NCBI GenBank assembly: GCA_948567375.1
Contig: OX419762.1
Span: 8,252,001 to 8,316,000, forward strand
Length of the DNA: 64,000 bases
Reading direction: 5' to 3'
From: Lunularia cruciata
Lineage: Eukaryota > Streptophyta > Marchantiopsida > Lunulariales > Lunulariaceae
Made by a program: the position numbers and the translations under genes. The stretch's first letter is position 1. Every line of letters starts with the position of its first letter. Below the pieces are notes generated by a model that made no database searches, was not told the origin of the DNA, and worked only from the letters and a program-made list of their open reading frames with translations. This document shows, in pieces, positions 11,203-21,557 of the stretch.

Positions 11203-11920
11203 TCAAGATCGAGTTATTGCAAAGGAGTACTCTAGTGAGTAGACCGATCTATCCGCTCTCACCAAAGGAGTTGGAGGAGTTGTGAACAACACTTATAGAG
11301 TTGTTGGAAAAGGATTTCATATGACATAGTATCTTTTCTTGGGGAGCACTGATACTATTTATTCCAAAGAAGGATGGAGGACTTTGTTTTTGTATTGATT
11401 ACCGTGGGCTCAATAAGCAAACCGTGAAGAATGCATATCCCTTGCCTCAGATCAATGAATTGCTTGATCAACTAAGTGGAGCATGCTACTTTTCCAAGTT
11501 GGATCTTCATAGCGGCTATTGGCAAATTCATATTGAAAAAGATGATGTGCAAAGACTACCTTTTGTACAAGGTATGGGCATTTCGAGTGGAGAGTCCTAC
11601 CTTTCAGACTTACTAATGCTCCAGTAGTCTTCATGGATCAAATGCATTGGGTGTTAGATGGACTATTGGATCAGTCCGTGGTGGTGTTCTTGGATGATAT
11701 CTTAATCTATAGCAAGATAGAGGCAGAACATGTGAATCATGTGCAAGAAGTCCTAAGACGACTATGCCAATGGAAATTTTATTGCAAGAAGTCAAAGTGT
11801 GCCTTTTGGCAGAAGGAGGTTACCTTCTTGGGTCATAAGATCTCATCAGAGGGATCAAGATGGAAGAAGAGAAGATCAAGTCTATTATTGATTGGCCTAC
11901 CCCAAAGGATGCTATAGAAG
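11203..11920 (+). pseudogene. B1 reverse transcriptase
   Basis: Ty3/gypsy RT motifs in order: [61 protein letters not shown], and after a frameshift near 11630 [12 protein letters not shown] followed by CAFWQKEVTFLGHKIS. The catalytic FLDD is kept. Stops lie near 11281 and 11323 and a frameshift follows near 11870. It would copy the element's RNA into DNA inside the particle. Inactive as it stands. Confidence 0.85.
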
Positions 11921-12069
11921 TATGGGCATTCAATGGATTGGCCAGTTTTTACCAACAGTTCATCCATTATTATGCTCATGTGGCTACACCATTGACTGAC
12001 CTCTTGGGAAAGAACTTGAGTTTCTAGTGGACCAGCATGCATGATGAATGATTCCAAAAGTTAAAGCAT

Positions 12070-12470
12070 ATGGTGTCTTCAAGACCCATTCTTCAACCAT
12101 ATGATCCTCAACTACCTTGTGTGGTTGATTTTGATGCTTCTAACTTTGCAATTGGAGCCGTGTTGCAACAGGAATTCCTAGATGGACTACATCCCATTGC
12201 CTTTGTATCTCGCCGACTAAATACAACTGAAAGAAATTACTCTACTCAAGATCAAGAACAACTTGCAATGGTATATGCCACCAAGGTATGGAGGCATTAC
12301 CTCTTGGGAAAACAAGTGGTCATGCAAACTGATCACAAGCCATTGTTGCAGACCTTACACTTAGAACAAATGTAGACTTGACATCATCAATGAGAAGAGC
12401 AACTCCAATTGTTTGACATCAAAATTGAGTACAAACCAGGTTGGTTCCATGTCATCCTTGATGCTTTATC
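12070..12470 (+). pseudogene. B1 RNase H
   Basis: The frame 12070-12375 reads VVDFDASNFAIGAVLQQE, then HPIAFVSRRLNTTERNYSTQDQEQLAMVYA and TDHKPLLQTL, matching the Ty3/gypsy RNase H (D, E and D residues visible). The end (LQLFDIKIEYKPG) continues after a stop at 12373. It removes the RNA strand during reverse transcription. Confidence 0.8.
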
Positions 12471-12483
12471 ATGATGACATGAT

Positions 12484-13800
12484 TTGAAGTCTCTTCCTCT
12501 CATCACGGTGGCAATTACGACGGCGTCAATTGACCCCAAGGTCCATAAAATTTTTTGGTCAGCTCTACAACAAGATCCCTTCTTCCAAATGGTACATGGT
12601 CATCTGACAACTCATGAAAAGGAGTACAATACCTTCTCCTTCAAGGAAAGCCTTCTATTCCATGAGGAACGGATCTATGTTCTAGCCAAAGGTGATCTCC
12701 AACTCGTATGCCTTCAAGAAGCCCATGATTTACCAATAGATGGTCACATGGGGATGGACAAGACCTTGGGTACCCTCCAACGCCAATGATGGTAGCCCAA
12801 CATGATGGGAGCTGTTTGGGAGTTTTTCCGATCCTGTGAGAGTTGTCAATGCAACAAGGCCAGTAACCAAAAGCCAAGTGGACTCCTTCAGCCACTTCCC
12901 ATTCCAACTACTCATTAGGGACATGTGAGCTTAGATCTCATCACCTCCTTGCCCAAGATACAACAAGGTCACACAACAATTGTGGTGTTTGTGGATAAGC
13001 TTAGTAAGAAAATCCATTTGGCACCAACGGTTGATACTATGGATGCTCCAACCTTGGTGTAACTCTACTTCAATAATGTATTCAAACATCATGGGATGCC
13101 ACATGTACTCATCTCCAACCGTGATCCTCACTTCACTAAAAAGTTTTGGCAAGCGCTCTTCCAAATACTTGGCACCAAGCTTTCTTTGTCCATAGCCTAT
13201 CATCCTCAAATTGATGGACAAACTGAACGTGCAAATCACACCTTGGAAGATATGCTTTGTGCCTTTGTCAACATTCACCATACCAATTGGGATGAATGTC
13301 TTGCAGTTGCAGAGTTTACATACAACAATTCTAAACAGGCAAGCACCAGATTTTCTCCTTTCTTTCTCAATTTTAGCCAAGATCCGCTTGTCCCAGATTC
13401 TCTTCTTGCTCCTCCTCCATCTCAAGTGCCTCATACTTCAACCTTCTTGATCACCATATCTGAATCTCTCCAACAAGCCAAATCTCACCTCCTTGTTGCT
13501 CAGAATTGTCAAAAATAGTATGCGGACCACCATTGTCATGATCTCACCCCTGAAATAAGTGATAAAGTTATACTATCCTCTAGTTATCTACCCTTCCCAC
13601 TCGATACCCAAGTTTGTAAAATTGCCTCTAATTGGATAGGACCTTTTGATATCACCCAAATTGTCTCTCTTGTTGCTTATCGACTTGCCTTGCCTTGTCA
13701 TATGTGCAACCATCTTGTCTTTCATATTTCCAAGTTGAAACCCTTAGTTCCTAATCCTTCTTCTTTTTCCTCTTGAGTCCAACCTTCTCCTCCCCCTATC
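12484..13800 (+). pseudogene. B1 integrase
   Basis: The zinc-binding HHCC region (H..GHMGMDKTL, CESCQCNKA) spans about 12720-12860. The catalytic core has SLDLIT (first Asp), SNRDPHFT where the usual Asp of SDRD has become Asn, and HPQIDGQTERANHTLED (Glu). After it come FSPFFLNFSQDP and the GPFDI..V.YRLALP strand-rich C-terminal domain. Stops occur at several points. It would insert the DNA copy into the genome, giving the 5-bp duplications seen here. The changed catalytic Asp would disable it. Confidence 0.85.
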
Positions 13801-13803
13801 CCT

Positions 13804-13990
13804 ATCAATGATCATGAGGAGTACAAAGTTGATTGTATCCTTGCGTGTCGTCACATCCAACAAGGATGCCAACAACATATGGAGTACAAGGTCCTTTGGA
13901 AAGGGTATCCCCTTCATGATGCCACATGGGAACCTCTTTCTCACCTCTAGAATGCATAGACAGCCATCCAAGAGTTTGAAGCTTCAATAG
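13804..13990 (+). pseudogene. Chromodomain at integrase C-terminus of B1
   Basis: The frame reads EEYKVDCILACRHI, EYKVLWKGYPLHDATWEPLS and AIQEFEAS, the chromodomain pattern Y-x-V-E-x-I-L, Y-L-V-K-W-K-G, T-W-E-P and the closing helix. One aromatic-cage position is weak and two stops fall in the last helix. It places family B in the chromoviruses. Known: such domains bind methylated histone H3 and direct insertion. The copy at 34,195-34,386 (minus) and at 60,880-61,050 keep the same domain. Contrast with element C, which has a PHD finger in this position. Confidence 0.8.
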
Positions 13991-14025
13991 CGACGAGGAC
14001 GTCACCAACTAGCAGTGGGGAAATA

Positions 14026-14452
14026 TGTAACAATATGGAGTTTAGCGACATAGTTAGTAAGGCTAACAAAGTAGAGAATAAGTCAAATTAGCCTAGAATA
14101 TTCCAAAAGCATCTAGGAAGCTTCTTGGGAAGCTTCCTAACTAGTTAACTTGCGCTCCAAGTAGGTAGCTTCTAGAAGGAAACTTCTAAAAGCTTCTAAC
14201 TAGCTTAGCTTGCACGCCAAATAGGCGACTTCTAGAAGGAATCTTCTTGAGAAACTTCCTAGTTAACTTGGCTTGCACTCTAAGAAAGTGGTTCAACAAA
14301 GCTTCTTGAGAAACTTCTCAAGGGCTTTGTATGCTACCTATAAATACCAAAGCCAAAGCTCATGCTAGGCATTTGGAGTTTTCTCTCCTTCAAGTGTCCC
14401 AATGTGAGTTTCCATTTTCCTACAACAATGGTCTCGGTCTTGGTCTTTTACA
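14026..14452 (+). repeat. B1 3' LTR
   Basis: 427 bp, TGTAACA...TTTTACA, preceded by a purine-rich tract and followed by ACAAT (14453-14457). It keeps the GAA/TTC cluster and the TATA box. Near its end the sequence 14421-14430 (TACAACAATG) replaces the pyrimidine tract seen in the 5' LTR and repeats the bases found at the right junction. Confidence 0.9.
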
Positions 14453-14578
14453 ACAATGCTCCAACCACATTCCAATGGTTCATCAACAAGGTGTTTGAAC
14501 CTTTTGTTGGGAAATTTGTGAGAGTCTTCATTGATTACTATTGTGTCTATGGGAGCAAGGAGGAGCACTTGAGCACCT
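14453..14578 (+). pseudogene. Element A reverse transcriptase, middle part
   Basis: A 42-codon piece of the same RT frame as 8375-8803. It reads NAPTTFQWFINKVFEPFVGK, then VRVFIDYYCVYGSKEEHL, which covers the catalytic YxDD region (here changed to FIDYY). It ends at the target duplication CACCT (14574-14578) of element C and resumes at 24488. Confidence 0.85.
14574..14578. repeat. Left target-site duplication of element C (CACCT)
   Basis: CACCT is repeated at 24488-24492 directly after element C, and element A's RT frame resumes there. This fixes both ends of C. Confidence 0.8.
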
Positions 14579-15026
14579 ATCACGCCATTTGTAGTTCCGC
14601 ATCTAGATGCTCGGACACTGGAGTTCCAATGATGGTAGTTAGAGTTATTCTAGCAGTTTCTCAAGGACTACTTTCCGACGGTTAGATTTCATGTTCGGGA
14701 TACTGACTTCACGGTGGGGCCCACCGTCACTTTGCACCGTTTGCACCATCGAGTGTGCCGTCAGCGGGACCGTTAGGGTTTCAAGGCTAGCTCGAGTCCA
14801 GGGGGTATAGTTTCGAAGTGAGCTCCAGAGAGCTCACTTCTCTGATGTTGAGCCTTCGAGTTCCTGGCTATGGTGGACAGAGGCCGGCAAGCGTCACCTT
14901 GATTCTCTATGCTTGAGTGGGTGTGGCTTGACTGTAATCAATGCCCAGTTGTTGGCAGTTTATAGAGTGACAGATCAAGTACTGATCTGAGTTGAGTTGA
15001 GTTGAGAATGTTAAGCAATCTGATTA
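14579..15026 (+). repeat. 5' terminal repeat L of element C
   Basis: Matches 23938-24381 over about 445 bp with roughly eleven differences, eight of them A here and G in the 3' copy. The first bases (ATCACGCC) differ from the TGTTACGCC of the 3' copy. It contains two perfect hairpins: 14711-14727 (8-bp arms) and 14815-14840 (11-bp arms, 4-base loop), both kept in the 3' copy. Directly after it comes TTAGATCAGAG, a weak match to an initiator-Met primer-binding site (ATCAGAG shared). The X segment expected next to L is missing at this end. Confidence 0.85.
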
Positions 15027-16268
15027 GATCAGAGAAGTGAAGTCAGGGGGAAATCGGGTGCAGGAACGTTGAGTGTTGGTAGTATCTCCAAGCTTGGTGG
15101 ATCGTGGTAGCTCAATTCAGGTTCTGTGTTTCCCTAGTGTGCAGAAGCTCGTGTAGTTGATGCAAATTTGGCAGTTAGGCGGACAGTGTGCGGAAGCGTT
15201 GGCCAAATTTCAAGCAAAGAAGGAGCAATTTTTTAGCAATGTTGTGATTTTGAGCTCAGGAGGTGAAGGCATGACCAATTTGCTGCGAGTTGGGGCTCAG
15301 AAAGTGAAATTGAAGGTGGAGTTGGAAAGCTCTTCTCATGAAATTGTGATTTGGAAAAACCCGTTTTGTCAATTTGGCTCGAGTGGAAAGTTAGCGGGGG
15401 ATTTGGCGGACATCCATCTTTTAGGGTTTACGTCAGATTTTACGTCAGATTTTGGGCCAGAATTGGAGGAGTTTCGCTGTTTGGCCAGATTTGGAGAAGT
15501 TTCGCTAGTTTGGAGGAGTTTTGCAGATTTGGAGAAGTTTTGCCAATTTTGGAGGAGGTTCGAAGTGGCAACAAGAAAGGCCTCATTTGGCTGAATTTTG
15601 GCGTTTCGAGGCATAGGGCTGTGGGCTATGAGAGGCTATGAAGGCCTAGAAGGGCCAGCAAGCCAGCTTGCTGGCGTGTGGCTAGCTAGTTTAGTGTAGA
15701 TCTTGGTCATTGGTTGGCAAAATCTGCCTTTCTTGCTAGATTGTGCGCAACAGGGTTTGACTCCTAGATCTCTTGTTCCTAGACTGGTGCCCTACCCAAC
15801 TGGTCCACCCTCACTTGTTGTCATAGTGACTGTGCCACTGTTATCTATACACATGTAGCTTTGGCTAGGAGAGGCAGTTTGATCCCATTCTTGGTGATCC
15901 TGGTAGCTTAGGACTTAGATACGAACTACTCTTATGTCAAATGCCAAATGGTGGCAGAGTCAGTCCCGTGTTGTGTTATGAGATGGAGGGTTTTTGTTTA
16001 GATTTCTTGTGATTGGATCCCCTCCATTCTCTGCTTCCTGTTTGTGCACCACGTTTGTGTGAGGTGCCTTGACTTTTGAGCGTTGGTGCTCTGGTGTGCT
16101 CTCGGTGGTGAGGCTGGAGTGATGACCAGTCAGACTACCTTTGTTTCTCTCCGGTGAGGCAAGAAGTGATGACCTGCAGACCGTGAGAGTGCGTGTTATG
16201 ATGGCAGGTTACAGGTTGCCCTTCCCCTAGTGTAGTTATCTTGGTAGAGTTACATTAGTGGGTGGTGT
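15027..16268 (+). other. Leader of element C
   Basis: About 1.24 kb without a convincing gene. It holds roughly five degenerate tandem units of about 20 bp at 15460-15565 (pattern TTTGGAGRAGTTTYGC). The frame at 15157-15594 is open through this repeat but has no known motif; I treat it as leader sequence. Packaging or translation signals would be expected here but I cannot point to one. Confidence 0.5.
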
Positions 16269-18059
16269 TTAGTTGGTGTTGGCACTTGGTGGGGTACTTG
16301 CGGTTGCAACTTGCGGTTGCAGTTGGTGGTTCGGGTTTGCTGTTGTAGTTACGTGGTCACGACAGAGTTCTTTGGAGATTCCAGAGGAGTTAGCCCTACA
16401 GTACGCAGTGGGTTTACTCGGAGTGGTGCTCGGTATCAGCCTGTATCTCAAGTCCCAGTGAGGGAGGAGATTGACTCTGAGTTGGAGTTTGACATAGGAG
16501 CTGATTCAGTTGAGAGTGCACTTGGTGTGTCCGCACCGTTGTTGTGGGACATGGACAAGATTTATGGGGCCTCCAAAGGCCCTAGGCGTTACTCTGGTAC
16601 AGTGGGTACCATTGAGTTGGATGACTTCATCCAAGAGTTTGATAGTTGGTGTGATCTGCAGCAGATGCAGAACCCGACTTTGTTCACACCCTTCATGGCA
16701 TGGAAGGGGTTGTTTCAGCACTTGGAGGGTCCACCGATGGATGATAACCATGAGTTTAGGAGAGCTCATTTGGAGGAGATTGAGTTATGGAGACAGTATT
16801 GGTCTCCACACTATGTCTCCATCATTTCAGGCTCGATGGCCAGGAGTAGATAAGCTGTCCCTACGATTTCTAGCTCGAGTAGTGTGGGTGGAGCTAGTGG
16901 AGGTGCACTAGCTGGAGATAGTGCTACTACGAGTGGAGGTACCGCTGCAGGAGGTGGTGTGGTACTGGGGTTTAACCCCATGGTTGAGTTCTTCCTATGT
17001 TTGAGGCAGAACTACCAGGGAGTGCGGATTGACAAGCTGAGGAGCTTGCAGGAGTTCCAGCGGAAGGCTGGAGAGAGCCTACGCGAGGCATATACTCACA
17101 TGAGGCGGCTGATCAGTTTCACTCAAGGAGTTACTGAGGCCCAGGCAGTCCAGTTTTGGTATGGGATACTGGACAGGGAGTTGCGACGTAGAGTTCGTGA
17201 TGCTACGTTGTTGCAGGCTACTTCGCCCACTTTGGCAGTAGTCTTTGGTTTGGCTGAGCGTATTGAGCTCAACATGGTGGAGGAGAGAGTGGTGACAGCT
17301 GGATTTGGTAGAGAGACCTCATCCACGGTTGTGACTTCTTCTAAAGTGCAGCAAAGTGCACCACGCCCAGTTGGTTTTTGAGGACAGGGTGGACAGCCCA
17401 GATCCTATGGAGCGAGTGGAGGGCCTAGTGGAGTTAGACCCTTACCCTCATTTTCGGGTCAGCAACAGCCAATGAGTGGTGGTGTTGCTTGTTGGACTTG
17501 TGGTGGACCTCACCATAGGAGAGAGTGTACTCAGGGCAGCGGACCTGATACCTCTGGTGCATCACAGCCAGCACAGAGGCAGTGTGAGCATTGCCACAGA
17601 TTTGGTCACACTAGTGACCGGTGTTTTGACCTACACCCGGAGTTACGGAGTGGTAGGGCTGCTATGGCAGGTAGTAGAGGAGCTCCAATTCATGGAGGAC
17701 GAGGTGGTAGAGGTGGTGGTAGAGGATCTACACCTAGTAGGAGTGCGGTACCTGCCCTTACTTCTGACACAATTATGGCTACTCGGATTGAGCAGTTGGA
17801 GCAGAGATTGGCTAGTATGGCTATTGCTCAGAGGAGATCAGATTCGGGTGCTGAGGCTTCCACCTCATATGCTGGTGATAGAGATGCTTTGGACTTCATG
17901 TGCGGAGCAGCACAGGTGGATGCATCTGCAGCAGTGACTAGGAGTGCAGTACGTGCTCCAGAGCCTAGAGGAGCATCAGTGAAGTTGGACCCACAAAGAG
18001 GAGAGGTTGGGAGACAGGTCAGACTTCCCCAGTCTTTCACGCTATCTGAGGCATTGTAG
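16269..18059 (+). pseudogene. Element C gag: capsid and two zinc knuckles
   Basis: One frame, interrupted by stops at 16851, 17379 and 18057. Capsid features: WDMDKIYGASKGPRRYSG, DDFIQEFDSWCDLQQ, then AYTHMRRLISFTQGVTEAQA and FWYGILDRELRRRV. Knuckles: CWTCGGPHHRREC (17490-17528, CX2CX3HX4C) and CEHCHRFGHTSDRC (17583-17624, CX2CX4HX4C). An RG-rich stretch (about 17690-17735) and a coiled-coil-like segment (RIEQLEQRLASMA) follow. No good ATG is visible at the start. The N-terminus may begin near 16351 in the next frame, where ACG could be a mutated ATG, with a single-base indel near 16,390. Gag would package the RNA. Confidence 0.75.
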
Positions 18060-18986
18060 ATGACATCCATGGTTCCTAGACGTCCCAGTGCAAGTGTGGT
18101 AGGTGGTGATGGAGTACCTGATGGAGTACCTGCTAGTCAGCCACCTGCTACTACACAGGCTGAGTCTAGCATGATGTTGGGGGCGGCTCAGCTGATTATG
18201 CGGCATCCTTTATTTTCAGCCAGTGACATGTTTACATTGGGAGTTGACCCAGCCCCAGTGTTCCGGTTGGCTGCCACGTTGTGTGAGAGTAGGGATGGTG
18301 CAGTTCCTACTACTAGAGCAGAGGTGGTTGGTAGTGGATCTGACTTGATTGAGGAGCATGGGATCCGTTCAGCGACCAATGGGTTGTGGCAGGCAGCAAC
18401 GGCTAGACTGGAGGAGTTGCCAGCTAGACCGGCCTTTGAGAGAGCGCGGTTTACACCTGGTGTTGTCCTATTGGATAACCAGAGGGGGATTTTTCATTTG
18501 GTGGGACCTTTAGGGAAGGTCTATACACCACAGAGAGTCTTGTTAGACTCTGGTGCGCAGCCCCTTATGTTGGGGAAGGCTGCAGTTGTCGGTTTGGAGT
18601 TACGGAAGACCGATGTGGAGAGGTGTCCATGTCAGATCCAGACATCTCTTGGTGGTGGTTCGATACAATACATCACACGTGGAGAGCTTGTTGTCCAGGT
18701 TTAGCCTGGTCATCCGACTGATAGCTCGGTGGTGAGAGCTCAGGCTATTGCGACAATAGCTGAGTCATATGATGTGCTAGTTGGGGGAGCAGTGTTATAC
18801 TCTATGGGTTTCAGCATTGACTATTGGGAGGAGACAGCCTCTTATAGACCTGGTTGGCAGTCTGGTGAGGGACGGGTATGTTGCCTACCAGTACTCTTCA
18901 GTAGTGGCAGTCTTGGCTCACTATAGTCCGGGACCATGGCAACATGAATTTTAGCTTTCAGCGGTGCGGTTACTTGGCCTGGTGAC
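18060..18986 (+). pseudogene. Element C aspartic protease
   Basis: The catalytic motif VLLDSGAQPLMLGK has Asp at 18546-18548 in a normal DSGA context, followed by a flap-like region (GGSIQYITRGEL) and, after a stop at 18702, SYDVLVGGAVLYSMGF, which fits the closing ILG-type motif of clan AA proteases. The first 130 codons (proline- and serine-rich, then LFSASDMFTLGVDPAP) are a Gag-protease linker of unknown role. Further stops at 18924 and 18945 separate it from the methyltransferase. The frame between 18,850 and 18,960 is ambiguous, since another frame also reads open there. It would process the polyprotein. Confidence 0.65.
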
Positions 18987-20215
18987 TTGTTGGAGGGGAA
19001 CGCCCATGCAGAGGATACTCCAGTACCAGAGGAGATCACTCGGCTATGGAGTACGAGTGGGATTGTTCCATCCACCTTGGATGTTCCATTGTGGAGTTCA
19101 AAGGAGGCATTGCAACAGCATGCAGATCAGTTGGTGCATCAGGCTTGGAGTGGAGCCTTCGTACCATCAGGGGATGAGTGTGAGGATGAGCCTCTAGAGG
19201 CGATTGCTTTGACACCTCTGGATACCACACTCATTGCTTGGCAGTACCCAGTAGAGGGGATATGCCTATTGGAGTTGTTTGGTGGGATCAGCACCGGACT
19301 AGTTGCGGTGTTACAGGCGGGTATCCGAGTACAGAGGTACTTGTATGTAGAGAGAGATGAGACTGCTAGCCGAGTCTCTCTACATCATGTGGCACACTTG
19401 GCCTATCGGTATCCGGAGTTATTACCGATGTCAGCAGTTAGAGGTTACCAAAAGGCCTTACCAGGAGACATTTCCTTATTGGGGGCGCATGACCTAGAGA
19501 GACATAGGCCTGTTCACTTGGTGATTTTTGGATGGCCATGTCAGGGACATACACGTGCGGGCCGCAGTTTGGGTCTTCAGGATCCTCGTTCTGGTGTGTT
19601 TTGGGAGATGTTACGGATATTACGACATCTCCAGGTTCATCAGTCTGTTTCTCCAGCTTACCTTTTGGAGAACGTTCCTTTGTTGGGTGATTCTTGCACT
19701 AGAGTGGTGGCGAGTACACATCAGGTCCATTCTTGGATGGGACCTGCTGTATTGTTAGATGCAGCCAGAGTGGGATCACGGGCTCATCGTCTTTGTCTTT
19801 GGTGGACGAACCTTTTACCCAGAGAGGTTCTACAGCATAGTTATGATGGGATTCAGCGACCAGACCACATTCTTGTTGATGATATCTTGGATGTTGGACG
19901 TCAGTCTCAGATAGTGGTAGTGGCTGATAGGTCACCTATGGCAGTGGTGAACCTAGTTGGACAGCCTAGAGCTGCATTTCCCACACTCATGAGTTTCCCA
20001 GGCTCTCATGCTTTTCGAGAGGGAGGACCTGGACTTGTTTGGGACTCATAGTTACAGCAATTGGTCGAGCCCAATGCTGATGAGAGAGAGCAGGCGATGG
20101 GTTTTCGCACCGGTATTACCGCTATTCCAGCAGTGTTAGAGGCATCCAGGCATCAGGTGTTAGGTCAGGCTATGGACCTGAACTGTTTGACTTGGATTGT
20201 GAGCCTTGGTTTGGC
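18987..20215 (+). pseudogene. Element C cytosine-C5 DNA methyltransferase domain (DNMT3-like)
   Basis: The core spans 19255-20213. Motif I LLELFGGISTGL (19266-19301) binds S-adenosylmethionine. Motif IV HLVIFGWPCQGHT carries the catalytic Cys at 19539-19541. Motif VI is PAYLLENV (19662-19676, Glu present). Motif VIII is RVGSRAHRLCLWW (19767-19805). A target-recognition stretch of about 100 residues follows, then motif IX (NADEREQAMGF) and motif X (LGQAMDLNCLTWI, about 20151-20198). Motif order is linear, unlike plant DRM enzymes. FxGIxTGL and xxxAHRxxxxW resemble DNMT3 more than MET1, CMT or bacterial enzymes. Catalytic residues are intact, but a TAG at 20049 precedes motif IX. It is in frame with protease upstream and RT downstream, so it was part of the polyprotein. 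Substrate context (CG or other) cannot be told from sequence. Confidence 0.88.
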
Positions 20216-20640
20216 AGAGCAGCGTAGGATGCGCTTGATAGGCATCACCACTCGGACAGTTGTGAGCCCTATGCCTATCGAGACGATTCAGGCACATGCT
20301 GGGGGCGATGGACCGAGTGGACATGGTATTCTTGGGACACATCCAGTAGCTACTAGGGAGAGTGGTCTACTTGGAGTCCATCCAGGTGAGCGTGGGCTAC
20401 TTGGATTACACCCTTGGTCCACATGGGATGCAGCTAGAGGACGTGTGGAGCTTGCAACCAGAGTGGAGGGAGTTTTTCACATAGAGGTTGGGACCTCTAG
20501 TGGTTGGGAGCATGACACCATTGCTCCCAAGGGCCCAATGTAGCAGCCAGTCAGTACGTCTTCCACTCCTACTATAGTTACAGAGGATACTTGGGAGCCA
20601 GATCTTGGACCCAAGCTTACTGGAGAGGAAAGACGGAGGG
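20216..20640 (+). pseudogene. Linker between methyltransferase and RT in element C
   Basis: Same frame as its neighbours. It contains three degenerate short repeats of the type GxLGxHP (about 20325-20415: HGILGTHP, SGLLGVHP, RGLLGLHP) in a glycine/histidine-rich stretch, then a stop at 20541. No domain recognised. It may be a flexible tether separating the methyltransferase from the polymerase. Confidence 0.5.
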
Positions 20641-21557
20641 TTTGGAGGTTCTTGAGGAGTCACACGAGTTGTTTTGCCTTCAGTATGAAGGATTTGGGTG
20701 ATCTGAAGGGACCTGGTATACGGATTGAGCTGACTAGCGACACACTAGTTTTCTGACGTCCTTATTGATATAGTGATATGGAGAGGACATTGATTCAGAG
20801 CCGGAGTAGTGACCTTTTTGAGGCTGGTTTGGTGGAGATTTCACATGGAGAGTACGTTTCAGTGACAGTGATGCCAGCCAAGAAGGATATGCATGGCAAC
20901 TATACAGATAGGCGGATGTGTGGAGATTACCGTCTTATCAACCGACAGACCAGGGCTGATCGGTATGCCATGCCTACACCAGAGGAGATTTTTGATGCGA
21001 TTGGGCATGCAAAGGTCTTCAGTACTTTGGATCTTCGAGCTGGATATCATCAGTTGCCGATCAGGGAGGAAGATAAGTCCAAGACATCATTTTGGGCTAT
21101 TGATCCTCACGGCAAGGATGTGTTATATCAGTGGAGGTTCTTACCATTTGGGTTGAAGAACGCTCCTGCTGAGTTCCAAAGGGTCATGGATAGGATCCTA
21201 GCTGGATTGGATTTTGCTCGGTGCTATATTGATGACATTTTGGTTTATAGCACTACTGTGGAGGAGCATGAGAGACAGTTGTTGGAGGTGTTTGAGAGGT
21301 TGAGATCTCATGGACTCAAATTACATCCTGGGAAGTGTAGGTTCTTCCATGAGCAGGTTGAGTATTTGGGTCACACCATCTACCCCGGAGGACTTGGTGT
21401 CCAGCAGACCAAGGTGGAGGCTATTGCACGTATTCCTTGGCCTACGGATGTGAGCAGAGTGCGAGCATTCCTTGGGTTGGCGAACTTCTATCGCCGCTAT
21501 GTTAGAGGATTTAGTGCCATTGCCAAGGCCTTGACGAAGCTGACCAAGCTTACATAG
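20641..21557 (+). pseudogene. Element C reverse transcriptase
   Basis: All Ty3/gypsy RT blocks are present: EAGLVEIS..YVSVTVMPAKK, RMCGDYRLINRQT, FSTLDLRAGYHQLPI, TSFWAI, FLPFGLKNAPAEFQ, CYIDDILVYS (catalytic YIDD at 21225-21236) and EYLGHTIYPGGL, then FLGLANFYRRYV. Catalytic aspartates are intact. Stops lie at 20754 and 20766, just before the conserved DMERTL start, and at 21555 at the domain end. The 260-codon stretch 20778-21554 is fully open. It would make the DNA copy that the methyltransferase could act on in the same particle, which is inference. Confidence 0.88.

Larger units (their letters stand above)
8804..14452 (+). mobile_element. B1: chromodomain-bearing Ty3/gypsy element (chromovirus), complete but decayed
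   Basis: Complete structure: 5' LTR 8804-9227, primer-binding site 9229-9240, Gag, protease, a 20-residue repeat linker, reverse transcriptase, RNase H, integrase, chromodomain, polypurine tract (about 14009-14025) and 3' LTR 14026-14452. LTRs begin TGTAACA and end TTTTACA. It sits in element A's reverse transcriptase with a 5-bp duplication. Many stops and several frameshifts leave no intact gene. Three further copies of the same family are in the window (33742-40067, 40068-44305, 55216-61554) plus a solo LTR (42640-43062), so this is an abundant family here. Element C, inserted nearby in the same host element, is less decayed. Confidence 0.9.

Noticed and set aside
12641-13434. Minus-strand ORFs over the B1 integrase (for example 12931-13434)
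   Set aside because: Antisense shadows of the integrase; the same antisense frame recurs in other copies (34655-35134) only because the integrase is conserved.
8804-14452. B-family elements as an endogenous pararetrovirus
   Set aside because: LTRs, target duplications, integrase and chromodomain are those of a Ty3/gypsy retrotransposon; no movement protein or envelope seen.
15157-15641. Frames in the element C leader as an extra gene
   Set aside because: Openness comes from a degenerate 20-bp tandem repeat; several frames are open at once.
16510-17937. Overlapping plus-strand frames at 16510-16911 and 17476-17937
   Set aside because: Shadows of the element C gag frame; no motif of their own.
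19255-20215. Plant DRM-type methyltransferase or a bacterial restriction-modification methylase
   Set aside because: DRM has a permuted motif order (VI-IX-X before I-IV); here I comes first. Bacterial origin is unlikely because the domain is in frame within the retroelement polyprotein and the FxGIxTGL and AHRxxxxW motifs look DNMT3-like.
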